This document shows positions 35,097 to 42,540 of a stretch of 64,000 nt of DNA, piece by piece. The stretch comes from Gordonia alkaliphila (GTDB lineage Bacteria > Actinomycetota > Actinomycetes > Mycobacteriales > Mycobacteriaceae). How positions within the stretch are numbered: position 1 is the first letter of the stretch; every line of letters starts with the position of its first letter. The notes under the pieces were generated by a model that was not told the origin of the DNA, did not search any database, and saw only the letters and a program-made list of their open reading frames with translations. The stretch lies in NCBI RefSeq assembly GCF_023017165.1, contig NZ_JALKBW010000001.1, positions 2,108,001 to 2,172,000 on the forward strand, written 5' to 3'. The translations under genes and the position numbers were made by a program.

Positions 35097-35138
35097 CACT
35101 CACGCCGCCGGCCCCGAATGGGGCGGGCGGCGTGAGTG
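35097..35138 (-). terminator. Terminator downstream of the 30-codon gene
   Basis: Nineteen-base stem (CACTCACGCCGCC plus GGCCCC, one mismatch) with loop GAAT; on the minus strand it is followed by TGTTTGTAG. It fits as the terminator of the small gene at 35165-35257. Confidence 0.7.
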
Positions 35139-35164
35139 TCCTCCGACAGGTTTGTGGCGCTAGA

Positions 35165-35257
35165 TCAGGCGCCGAAACCGAAGGTGATGGCGATGTGCAG
35201 CAGGTCGCCGCCGAAGACGGTGAAGTCGTTGAAGAACTGGGTCAGAGCGGGGAACAT
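35165..35257 (-). CDS. 30-residue protein under an IdeR-type iron box
   Basis: Short reading frame: ATG at 35257, then MFPALTQFFNDFTVFGGDLL and HIAITFGFGA, then TGA. The ribosome site GAAAGGACACGCA stands properly before the ATG. The peptide is rich in phenylalanine and glycine with one histidine, without signal peptide or long membrane helix. Upstream on the same strand are a palindrome and an IdeR/DtxR box overlapping a plausible -10; downstream is a strong hairpin. This complete transcription-unit layout supports a real gene expressed when iron is low. I know no family for it. Confidence 0.65.
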   Translation of the reverse strand: MFPALTQFFNDFTVFGGDLLHIAITFGFGA

Positions 35258-35281
35258 TGCGTGTCCTTTCGGAGTTCGGTT

Positions 35282-35297
35282 CACATCGATCGATGTG
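35282..35297. promoter_or_regulatory. Perfect 16-base palindrome in the leader of the 30-codon gene
   Basis: CACATCGATCGATGTG lies between the iron box and the start codon. It may be a second operator or a leader hairpin. The rest of the stretch 35258-35589 holds only the iron box and the upstream region of the PerM gene. Confidence 0.5.
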
Positions 35298-35330
35298 CCA
35301 AAAGCGTTACACGCCAACCCCTTTCGTGGA

Positions 35331-35349
35331 AGTTAGGCTACCCTAAATC
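35331..35349 (-). promoter_or_regulatory. IdeR/DtxR iron box
   Basis: The core AGTTAGGCTACCCTAA matches the 19-base IdeR consensus at 16 of 19 positions when aligned in full. It overlaps candidate -10 sequences TAGCCT/TAACTT on the minus strand, 74 bases before the ATG at 35257. Binding of iron-loaded IdeR should repress. Confidence 0.75.
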
Positions 35350-35589
35350 ACACTTCGCGCCGATTGTGGCACGAGTCACGAGTGTCTCTCTCGGGCCCGC
35401 CGACCAGCGCTGATCCCATGTCGACGAAGGGTGGGTGCGCGGGGCGGATAGGCCGCGGTCACGCACTGTTTACGCACGACATGCGCCGTTCACTGGCGGA
35501 AGTCGACGTCAAGTCTGAAGGCCTTCTTGAGGTCCGGCATACTGAGACGACCCTCGGCGGCCGGTTCGGGGCCAGCGCGTGAGGGAAGT

Positions 35590-36669
35590 ATGAGCAAGCA
35601 ACGGCAGTTGATCGACCTGAGACGCGTGCGCCGCCTCGGGGTCTTCGCGTGGTCGGTCCTCGGGATGGTCGCGTTGGTCGTGGTAGTCGCACTCGCGATC
35701 GGGGCGGTCAGCGGTATCCTGGTGCCCTTGGTGATCGCGGTGATCGTCGGCGTGGTCTTGGAGCCGATGGTCGACTTCCTTGTGCGCCACCGGGTTCCAG
35801 CCGCTTTGGCGCCGGTGATCACGCTGCTGACGGCATTGGCCGTGCTCGTGGGCGTCATCGTGATCGTGATCCGCGGTTTCGTCGACCAGTGGCCGGAGAT
35901 CCAGCGGCAGCTGCAACTCGGCTGGGACAGCATGGCTAAGTGGCTCGAGTCGCTCGACGTGGACGACGCGTTGATCGACGGTGTCCGCGCCACCGTCGAG
36001 GACCTCGCGCCCGCGGTGGGACAGGGCGTCCTGGGCGCGGTGTCGTCGACCGTCTACGGTGCGATCTCAGCGATCATGGGTGCCTTCTTCGCGCTCTTCT
36101 TCCTGTTCTTCGTCTTGCGCGACGGCCGACGATTCGGCGACTGGCTGGCGGCGTCGACCCGCCTGGACCGGGACACGGTCACCGAGGTCACCGAGATCTC
36201 CCGCGCGTCGATCCGCGGCTACTTCCGCGGCACCGCCATCACCGCGCTGCTGACGGCGCCGATCTTCATGGTGCCGCTGGTCCTGCTCGGCGTGCCCCTG
36301 GCGATCCCGATCTTCATCCTCTACTTCGTGCTGTCGTTCGTGCCGTTCCTCGGGGCCTGGATCGCCGGCGGCTTCGTGATTCTGATCGCGTTCGGCTCCG
36401 GCGGCACCACGGCGGCGCTGATCATGGCCATCACCTTCCTGATCTCCAACGGCACCATTCAGAGCGCCGTCAGCTCGTGGGCGCTCGGCTCATCGCTGCG
36501 GCTGCACCCGATCTCGGTGCTGCTGGCGACGATCATCGGCGGCACCGTCGCGGGGTTGCTCGGCATGGTGCTGGGCGCGCCGGTGCTGTCGGCGGTGCTC
36601 AAATCCGTCGAGGCGGTGTCGCATCGACGACGGGCGGCCGCCGAGATGGCACCGGAGCCGGGCGACTGA
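35590..36669 (+). CDS. AI-2E family (PerM-type) transporter
   Basis: Integral membrane protein of 359 aa with about seven to eight helices. Family marks are an N-terminal paired helix (GVFAWSVLGMVALVVVVALAIGAVSGILVPLVIAVIVGVVLEP), a soluble middle region (residues 105-150), and the conserved LSFVPFLGAWIAGGF and VLGAPVLSAVLKS segments. Members export autoinducer-2 or act as Na+/H+ antiporters; the substrate is unknown. Start ATG follows GAGG. Confidence 0.92.
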   Translation: MSKQRQLIDLRRVRRLGVFAWSVLGMVALVVVVALAIGAVSGILVPLVIAVIVGVVLEPMVDFLVRHRVPAALAPVITLLTALAVLVGVIVIVIRGFVDQWPEIQRQLQLGWDSMAKWLESLDVDDALIDGVRATVEDLAPAVGQGVLGAVSSTVYGAISAIMGAFFALFFLFFVLRDGRRFGDWLAASTRLDRDTVTEVTEISRASIRGYFRGTAITALLTAPIFMVPLVLLGVPLAIPIFILYFVLSFVPFLGAWIAGGFVILIAFGSGGTTAALIMAITFLISNGTIQSAVSSWALGSSLRLHPISVLLATIIGGTVAGLLGMVLGAPVLSAVLKSVEAVSHRRRAAAEMAPEPGD

Positions 36670-36670
36670 C

Positions 36671-37684
36671 CTACTCGCAGGCGACGCCGTCGCCGTCGCG
36701 GTCGAGCTTGCGCGAATAGCCGGGGTCGCCGGCATGCAGCGGTGCCGCACCCGCGGCACGGGCCGCCGAGCAGTTGGCGTAGTAGGCGGAGCCGCCGGAA
36801 TCGGGAGTTTCGACCAGCGGCTGCGGCCGCGGCTGGGCCGCGGTGCGATCAGTGGTGCGCTCGGACGTGGCCGGTTCCTCGGTGGCCTCCGGCGCATCGC
36901 CGCCGCAGTCGGTGAGCAGACGGGTCATCGCGTTCTTCTCGGCCTGGGTCACCCACAGTCGGTAGGCGGCCTTCACCTCGATCTGCCGGGCCACGTAGGT
37001 GCAGCGGTAGCTCTTGTTGGGCGGCAGCCACGTCGCGGCGTCGCCGTCGCTCTTGCGCTGATTGGTGGGGCCGTCGACGGCCAGCAGATTCCGCGGATCG
37101 TTGGCGAAGTTCGCCCGCTCGTCCGAGGACAGCTGCTGGGCGCCCTTCTGCCAGGCGTCCGACAGCGCGACGACATGATCGATCTGCACCGCGCTGGAGC
37201 TGTCCGATCCGCGGACGAACTCGATCGTCTTGCCGGTGTACGGGTCGTTCAGCGTGCCCGACAGCACGACGCAGTCGCGGGTGCCGGCCTTGGTCGCGAT
37301 CTGGGTCAGGTCGCGCCGCAGGATGTCGTTGCGGGTGTCGCAGCCGTTGTGGCCGTACTCGACGTCGACGTCGTCGCTCCACCGCTGGCCGAACAGGTCG
37401 CGCGAGTAGCCGGTCTTGGGTGCGCGTCCCTTCACCGGCAGGTCGGCGAGCGCGGTCAGCGCGGCGGTGGACCGCTCGTCCAGCGGACGGCTGTCGGGAG
37501 TGGTCTCCGGGAGGCTCGGGGCAGTGGTCTCCGGCTCGGTGAAGCGCGGCGCCTCGACCGCGGTCGACGTCGAGCTCATGACATCGTCGGCCTGCGCCGA
37601 ATCGAGCGGCTCACACCCCGCCAACACCACCGTCGCCGCGGCCGCCGCGACTCCCGCAGCGCACCGGCGCAACACCTTCGACAT
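36671..37684 (-). CDS. Secreted HNH nuclease-like lipoprotein with Excalibur domain
   Basis: Lipoprotein of 337 aa. The signal peptide ends in the lipobox VLAGC (Cys24). A DUF1524/HNH domain follows: GYSRDLFGQRW, CDTRNDILRRDL, QIDHVVALSDAWQKG (catalytic His) and NDPRNLLAVDGPTNQRKSDGDAATWLPP. After a threonine/proline linker comes a C-terminal Excalibur calcium-binding domain, YYANCSAARAAG...DRDGDGVACE. It is probably an exported DNase used for DNA degradation or competition. ATG at 37684 has GGGAG before it and gives a proper signal peptide. Confidence 0.92.
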   Translation of the reverse strand: MSKVLRRCAAGVAAAAATVVLAGCEPLDSAQADDVMSSTSTAVEAPRFTEPETTAPSLPETTPDSRPLDERSTAALTALADLPVKGRAPKTGYSRDLFGQRWSDDVDVEYGHNGCDTRNDILRRDLTQIATKAGTRDCVVLSGTLNDPYTGKTIEFVRGSDSSSAVQIDHVVALSDAWQKGAQQLSSDERANFANDPRNLLAVDGPTNQRKSDGDAATWLPPNKSYRCTYVARQIEVKAAYRLWVTQAEKNAMTRLLTDCGGDAPEATEEPATSERTTDRTAAQPRPQPLVETPDSGGSAYYANCSAARAAGAAPLHAGDPGYSRKLDRDGDGVACE

Positions 37685-37759
37685 CGAACTCCCACACAGA
37701 TCCTCGGACAACCACTCCAGTATGTCCGATCTGTCCGACAGTCCGTGCTGCGCTGCTGG

Positions 37760-39451
37760 TCAGGGCAGATGCAGGAGCGACTTCAGCGACAACTTCAGCG
37801 TGAAGCCGATGAGGCCGGGCAGCGGGCCGTGCAGAGTCTGCTCGACGGCGGCCGCCGCGGGCATGTCCGGCGCACGACCGAGGTAGGGCGTGGGCTCGCG
37901 CCCGGCCAGCACCGCCGCCAGGTTGCCGAAAGCGGTGGAACCGGGGTCGTCGAGGTAGGCCGCGTGGGCGTCGGTGCCGAACACCAGGCGGCCGTGACGG
38001 GCGCCGTCGGTCGAGTAGAACCCGGAATCCATGCGGTGCACGCCGGGTGCGGTGTCCGGGTCGCCGCCGTGCACCATGCCGCCGAGCTTCTGCGCGTAGT
38101 GAATCGGATCGCCCGGCGGTGTCATCGAATAGCGGTGCACGTCGGGATTGGCGTTGCGCCAGGGGCCGTCGCCGACGCCGGTTCCGGCCGACGACGCATA
38201 GACGACGTTGTCGGCGCGCAACCCGTACTGCTCGGCGGTTCCGACTACCGAACCGCCGTACGAGTGCCCCAGGTAGGTGACCGGGGTGCCCGGTGTCGCG
38301 GCGGCGACCTCGTGATCGAGGTCCCGACCGAACGTCACCAACTTCTGGGCGAGCCGGCGCGCGGGACCGGGATCGGCGGCCGAGTCGGTCAGGGCGTCGC
38401 GGGGATCGAGCGTGAGCTTCGGGGCGACCTTCTGGGGCAGGTCACCGTCGGCGAAGACGAAGACCGGGGCACCGGAACTGCGCGCCAGATCGAGGGCACG
38501 ACGCCGCTGGGCTTCGCTGTTGCCGAGATTGGCGCCCGTGCCGGGCACGAACACCCCGACGCCCGGCGACTGGGGCGTCAGTGCGCCGATCTGCTCGATG
38601 TACCGGCCGTTGCCGCTGTTGTCGAAAGCGATGAACTGCCGGGGCCCGAGCCGACCGTCGGGGCCCGGCGCCGGGGCGAGGAGTTCCTTGAGATCGGCCA
38701 CCCGGCCGGGATCGGCCAACAGCGTGTTCAGCATGGCGGTCTCGTAGGCCAAGGCGCGTTGGATGCTGATCCGGTTGGCGGTGATCCGGTCGGTGAAGGC
38801 GACGCCGTCGAGGTTGCCGATCACCTGCGGATCGGCGTCGATCAGCACTTGTCTCTCGTTGGGCGACAACGTGTCCCAGAAGTCGCGGCGCGCGTCCTGC
38901 GGCAGGGCCTGCAGGGTGGCGATCACCTGGCGCGGCGACGCCCAGCCGCCGAGCGGGTGGGGGATGGACTCCCCGTCGCGGGCGAGGAGGCCGGCCAACT
39001 GCGTGAGGCGGAGCCCGAAGGTGCCGTCGAGATCGCGCAGGGTGCTCAGCAACGACCGGATGCGGGTGGCGAGATACCCGGCGTCGGCGGTGCGCGACGA
39101 CGACGGGTGCGTCACGTCGCCGTCGTCGTGCACCGTGAACCCGGCGCCGCGCGCGGTGTCGACCAACTGCACCAGCAGGGTGCGCGCGGGCACCATCTCC
39201 TCCCACGCCTGCCGTCCGGCGGCGGCCGCCGCCTCCACGGTGTGCGCCGTCCGGCGGGTGGTGGCGGTCTGTGCGGTGACACGTCGGGTCACCGCGTCGT
39301 GGGTCGCGCCGGTCCAGTCGACGGCGCCGGCCACCGAGTTCTGCACCGCGCTCGCGGCGCCGAGCAGTTCGTCGGCCCCGGCCTCCAGCGCCAACACCAC
39401 CGCGCCGAGCTGATCCAGCGGCCAGCCGCGGACGGCGGCGATGCCGGTCAC
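37760..39451 (-). CDS. Alpha/beta hydrolase, DUF1023 type
   Basis: Protein of 563 aa. The N-terminal 200 residues are helical and resemble an ESX/WXG-type bundle (VDWTGATHDAVTRRVTAQTATTRRT). A DUF1023 alpha/beta hydrolase occupies the C-terminal half with nucleophile elbow GHSYGGS, VFVPGTG and a late histidine in MVHGGDPDTAPGVHRM. DUF1023 enzymes are exported or surface lipases/esterases of actinobacteria. The GTG start overlaps the stop of the upstream 93-aa gene (GTGA), so they are co-translated. Confidence 0.88.
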   Translation of the reverse strand: MTGIAAVRGWPLDQLGAVVLALEAGADELLGAASAVQNSVAGAVDWTGATHDAVTRRVTAQTATTRRTAHTVEAAAAAGRQAWEEMVPARTLLVQLVDTARGAGFTVHDDGDVTHPSSSRTADAGYLATRIRSLLSTLRDLDGTFGLRLTQLAGLLARDGESIPHPLGGWASPRQVIATLQALPQDARRDFWDTLSPNERQVLIDADPQVIGNLDGVAFTDRITANRISIQRALAYETAMLNTLLADPGRVADLKELLAPAPGPDGRLGPRQFIAFDNSGNGRYIEQIGALTPQSPGVGVFVPGTGANLGNSEAQRRRALDLARSSGAPVFVFADGDLPQKVAPKLTLDPRDALTDSAADPGPARRLAQKLVTFGRDLDHEVAAATPGTPVTYLGHSYGGSVVGTAEQYGLRADNVVYASSAGTGVGDGPWRNANPDVHRYSMTPPGDPIHYAQKLGGMVHGGDPDTAPGVHRMDSGFYSTDGARHGRLVFGTDAHAAYLDDPGSTAFGNLAAVLAGREPTPYLGRAPDMPAAAAVEQTLHGPLPGLIGFTLKLSLKSLLHLP

Positions 39452-39729
39452 GGCGTGCTCGTCGCGAGAATCTTCGCGGCGGCCTCGGCGTCGGCGGACT
39501 CGGTCAGGTCGGCGAACTGGTGGACGGCCGCGCCCAAGCCGTCGACGGCGGCACCGTACCGGTCTGTGGCCGCGTCGGCGGCACGTGTGCACGCGAGCAG
39601 GCCGGTGACGATCGCGCAGTCGGGCGCGGGTCCGAGGCCGCCGGTGAAGGTCAGCGCGCTGACGGACCGGCCGTGTCGACGCCACTGCGCGGCCAGGGCG
39701 CGCAGCTCATCCGGGGTGAGACTGGTCAT
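39448..39729 (-). CDS. Small ESX-like helical protein upstream of the DUF1023 hydrolase
   Basis: Protein of 93 aa: TPDELRALAAQWRRHGRSVSAL, then a long helix AIVTGLLACTRAADAATDRYGAAVDGLGAAVHQFADL, then DAEAAAKILA. Size and helical hairpin pattern with a W near position 15 resemble WXG100/DUF2563-type type VII secretion substrates, although the canonical WxG turn is absent. It is coupled by a four-base overlap to the DUF1023 hydrolase, whose own N-terminus looks similar, so they may form a heterodimer. Confidence 0.7.
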   Translation of the reverse strand: MTSLTPDELRALAAQWRRHGRSVSALTFTGGLGPAPDCAIVTGLLACTRAADAATDRYGAAVDGLGAAVHQFADLTESADAEAAAKILATSTP

Positions 39730-39749
39730 CGGGGATCCCGTCGTCGCTG

Positions 39750-39769
39750 ATGGAAGTGGTCCCTTCCAT
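39750..39769. promoter_or_regulatory. Inverted repeat upstream of the ESX-like gene
   Basis: ATGGAAG and CTTCCAT arms around six bases, 21-40 bases before the ATG at 39729; a candidate operator. Confidence 0.35.
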
Positions 39770-39820
39770 TGACGCGCGTACCGGCGGGAGCGGCGCGGCG
39801 CTGTCCACAGCGACGACGAC

Positions 39821-39852
39821 GAACGCCCGAGCTGTGCACAGCTCGGGCGTTC
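39821..39852. terminator. Perfect palindrome after the FprB-type gene
   Basis: Sixteen-base arms (GAACGCCCGAGCTGTG) form a perfect 32-base palindrome 22 bases after the stop of the reductase gene. It probably terminates transcription; no T-run. Confidence 0.6.
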
Positions 39853-39873
39853 GGGTTCGGTGTCAGCGGCGGG

Positions 39874-41361
39874 TCAGGCGCCCACCGCCGTGCGACGACG
39901 CGGCAGCAGCCCGGCGTCGGCGTCGGCGAGCAGATGGTCCACCGTCTCGCGTGAGTCCGTCTTGTTGGTGCCGATGAAACCGGTGGGACCACGCTTGATC
40001 CAGCCGGTCACGTACAGGCCCGGTACCGGTTCCTGATCGACGGTGACGCGGCCGGCCACGTTGGCGACGGTGCCGTTGGCATCGTCGAACGGCAGGTCGG
40101 GGATCGGGCGACCCCGATAGCCGATCGCGGTGAACACCAGCGACGCGTCCACGTCCACCGTCTCGTCGGTGCCGGTGCGGACGAACCGCACACCGGTCGC
40201 CCGCTCCGCGCCGCGCACTTCCTGCGGCGTGAGGCCGAAGGCCAGGCGGATGAACGGTGCGGCGGGCTGCGGGCGGGCGGCGAGCTCGCGCAGCAGCGCC
40301 ACCTTCTCCGCGTCCTCGCGGCTGTCGAGGGCAGCGACGTCGACGTCCGTCAGATCGGCCGGGTCGACCCACACGCGGGCCGGGCCGTCGGCCAGTCCGA
40401 TGAGTTCGGGCAGCGTGAACGCACCGTGCTCGGGACCGCGACGCCCCACCACCAGCACTTCGCGCACGGTGGATCCGCGCAGGGCGGCGAGGGCCTCGAG
40501 CGCGATGTCGGTGTCCGCCAACCGATTCGGGTCGGCGGTCAGGATCCGAGCCACGTCGAGGGCGACGTTGCCATTGCCGATGACCACGGCACGGTCGCCG
40601 GTCAGCGCCGGAGCGGTCTCCCGGAAATCCGGGTGCCCGTTGTACCAACCCACCACCGAGGTGGCGCTCTGCACGCCCGGCAGATCGACGCCGGGGATCT
40701 CCAGGCGGCGGTCGGTCGGGGCGCCACCGGCCCACAGCACGGCGTCGTAGTCGGCGCGCAACTGCTCCAGTGTGAGGTCGGTGCCGATGTGCGTGTTCAG
40801 CAAGATCTGCAGGCGCGGGTGCGCGGCGATCGTGTTGAACAGGTCCGCCACACTGCGCGTGGCCTTGTGGTCGGGGGCGACGCCGAAGCGGGCCAGACCG
40901 AACGGCTCGGACAGGCGCTCGAACATAGTGACCCGGACCTGGGCGTGCTTGAGCAGTTCGTCGGCCGCGTACATGGCCGACGGACCCGAGCCCACGATGG
41001 CGATCTCCATCGGATCGGGCAGGCCGTCGAACGCCTTCGGCTTGCTGATCGGCGCCAGCGGCTTGCGCCAGAGAGCGTCGACCGGGAAACGCGGCACGCT
41101 CGGCGGCTGATCGCCGTAATGCTCGGCGTTCACGGCGGTGAAGCGTTCCTGACCGTCGGGGATCCGATGGATCGGGGCGATCGCGCCCACCGGGCAGGCG
41201 GTGACGCAGGCGCCGCAGTCGACGCAGGTGTCCGGATCGATGTAGAGCATTTCCGCGGTCGCGAAATCGGGCTCGTCCGGCGTGGGATGGATGCAGTTCA
41301 CCGGGCAGGCGTAGACGCAGGAGGCGTCGCCGCAGCACGGTTGCGTGATGACGTGCGGCAT
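39874..41361 (-). CDS. fprB: Ferredoxin-ferredoxin:NADP reductase fusion, FprB type (second copy)
   Basis: Fusion of 495 aa. The N-terminal ferredoxin holds CCGDASCVYACPVNCIH and CVDCGACVTACPVGAI. The reductase part has the FAD loop VGSGPSAMYAADELL, the NADP loop IGNGNVALDVARI, GRRGPEHGAFTLPEL and a C-terminal GWIKRGPTGFIGTNKTD. The order with an upstream AurF-type gene matches Rv0885-fprB of M. tuberculosis. It should drive the oxygenase encoded immediately upstream; the start follows that gene's stop by one base. The paralogue at 12699 has the same architecture but diverged sequence. Confidence 0.92.
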   Translation of the reverse strand: MPHVITQPCCGDASCVYACPVNCIHPTPDEPDFATAEMLYIDPDTCVDCGACVTACPVGAIAPIHRIPDGQERFTAVNAEHYGDQPPSVPRFPVDALWRKPLAPISKPKAFDGLPDPMEIAIVGSGPSAMYAADELLKHAQVRVTMFERLSEPFGLARFGVAPDHKATRSVADLFNTIAAHPRLQILLNTHIGTDLTLEQLRADYDAVLWAGGAPTDRRLEIPGVDLPGVQSATSVVGWYNGHPDFRETAPALTGDRAVVIGNGNVALDVARILTADPNRLADTDIALEALAALRGSTVREVLVVGRRGPEHGAFTLPELIGLADGPARVWVDPADLTDVDVAALDSREDAEKVALLRELAARPQPAAPFIRLAFGLTPQEVRGAERATGVRFVRTGTDETVDVDASLVFTAIGYRGRPIPDLPFDDANGTVANVAGRVTVDQEPVPGLYVTGWIKRGPTGFIGTNKTDSRETVDHLLADADAGLLPRRRTAVGA

Positions 41362-41362
41362 A

Positions 41363-42382
41363 TCAGCGCGCGTTGTACGACGGCTCGCTGCGGTAGCGAG
41401 AGGAACGGCCGTCGATGCCCAGCGCCTTCCAGATGCGGCGCGAGACGGGGTTCATCAGCCCGCACTGCTCGGCCAGCATCCGCACGTCGCCGAAGACGTC
41501 GCTCAGGAAGTTCCGCGAATCTTCCGACTTCCAGAACATCTCCTTGAAGACCTGGTCGGGCACGTCGAACTCGCGACGGAACTGCACCGGCGGGCGGGCG
41601 ATGGCGCCGCAGAGCACGCGCATCACGACGGGCATGGCCATCGACAGCACGAAGCGCGTCGGCGCGCTCCGCGAGGGAATGGTGGTGCGCAGGTGGTGGT
41701 GCGCGAACGAGATGTGGCGGGCCTCCTCGGCCACGTGCAGCTCCATCACGGCGGCCATCACCGGGTGCACGTTGGCGCCGGCGCGCAGGAAGTCCTTCTG
41801 CAGGTGATCGATCGGCTCTTCGCCGGCGAGTACGCCGAAGAAGAAGACCGTCGGCCAGAAGGTGGAGAACAGCGGGATGATCGGGTCGGCGAGGCGCATG
41901 CCGCGTGGCATGCCGGGCACGTCCATGCCCACCCGGTTCACCATCTCCTGGAACATCAGCGTGTGCTGGCACTCTTCCTTAGACTCGTGGGTCACGTAGC
42001 GGAAGCGCTTGTCGCCGTTCTTCAGCTTCGACGCGTACTGCAGCAGACCGCGAATCAGGATCGACTCGAACTGCAGGCCCACCTTGGCGACGTTGGCCTG
42101 CCGCCACATGCCGATCTGGATCTGCTTCTCTTCCGGCAGCGCCTTGTACCAGGGGTGCTTGCCGACCGGATCCACCTCGGGGTCCAGGATCCAGCGCGGA
42201 TCGTTCGGCACGATGGCCATCTCCGGGGCGTCCCAGGCGATGTGGATGTACGGGTCGAAGTTCCGATGGACCGAGGCGGCCGAGAGGTCCTCGACGACCT
42301 GGTCGTAGTCGATGTCGGTGCCGGTCTTGGCGGCAGGCGGCTCGTAGGCGATCGGCCGCGGCTGTGTGCTGGTCATCGTCAT
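41363..42382 (-). CDS. AurF-like diiron oxygenase (second copy)
   Basis: Ferritin-like diiron protein of 339 aa. Ligand helices visible are VGLQFESILIRGLLQ, SKEECQHTLMFQEM (ExxH), LAGEEPIDHLQKDF and HVAEEARHISFAHHHL (ExxxH region). It differs clearly from the copy at 11742 and resembles the Rv0885-type protein. The reaction is probably O2-dependent oxidation with electrons from the adjacent reductase; the substrate is unknown. ATG codons at 42382 and 42376 are both behind AGGAAAGGGA. An inverted repeat in the promoter suggests repressor control. Confidence 0.88.
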   Translation of the reverse strand: MTMTSTQPRPIAYEPPAAKTGTDIDYDQVVEDLSAASVHRNFDPYIHIAWDAPEMAIVPNDPRWILDPEVDPVGKHPWYKALPEEKQIQIGMWRQANVAKVGLQFESILIRGLLQYASKLKNGDKRFRYVTHESKEECQHTLMFQEMVNRVGMDVPGMPRGMRLADPIIPLFSTFWPTVFFFGVLAGEEPIDHLQKDFLRAGANVHPVMAAVMELHVAEEARHISFAHHHLRTTIPSRSAPTRFVLSMAMPVVMRVLCGAIARPPVQFRREFDVPDQVFKEMFWKSEDSRNFLSDVFGDVRMLAEQCGLMNPVSRRIWKALGIDGRSSRYRSEPSYNAR

Positions 42383-42433
42383 TCCCTTTCCTGGTCCGCG
42401 CAGGGGGCGCGGAATGAGAACGTGTTCACAGCT

Positions 42434-42467
42434 AACGTTGACATCGCCCATTGATCTTGTCAACGTT
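42434..42467. promoter_or_regulatory. Operator-like inverted repeat AACGTTGACA-N14-TGTCAACGTT
   Basis: Perfect ten-base arms separated by 14 bases between the divergent oxygenase and nhaP genes, 52 bases from the oxygenase start. The right arm contains a TTGACA -35-like hexamer for the minus strand. TetR-type control is plausible. Confidence 0.65.
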
Positions 42468-42540
42468 CAATGTCACGGTAGCGGGCGGTGGCGTGTGTGG
42501 GATCCGGCTGATTGCGGCGACCGATGCGGTATACGCCACA

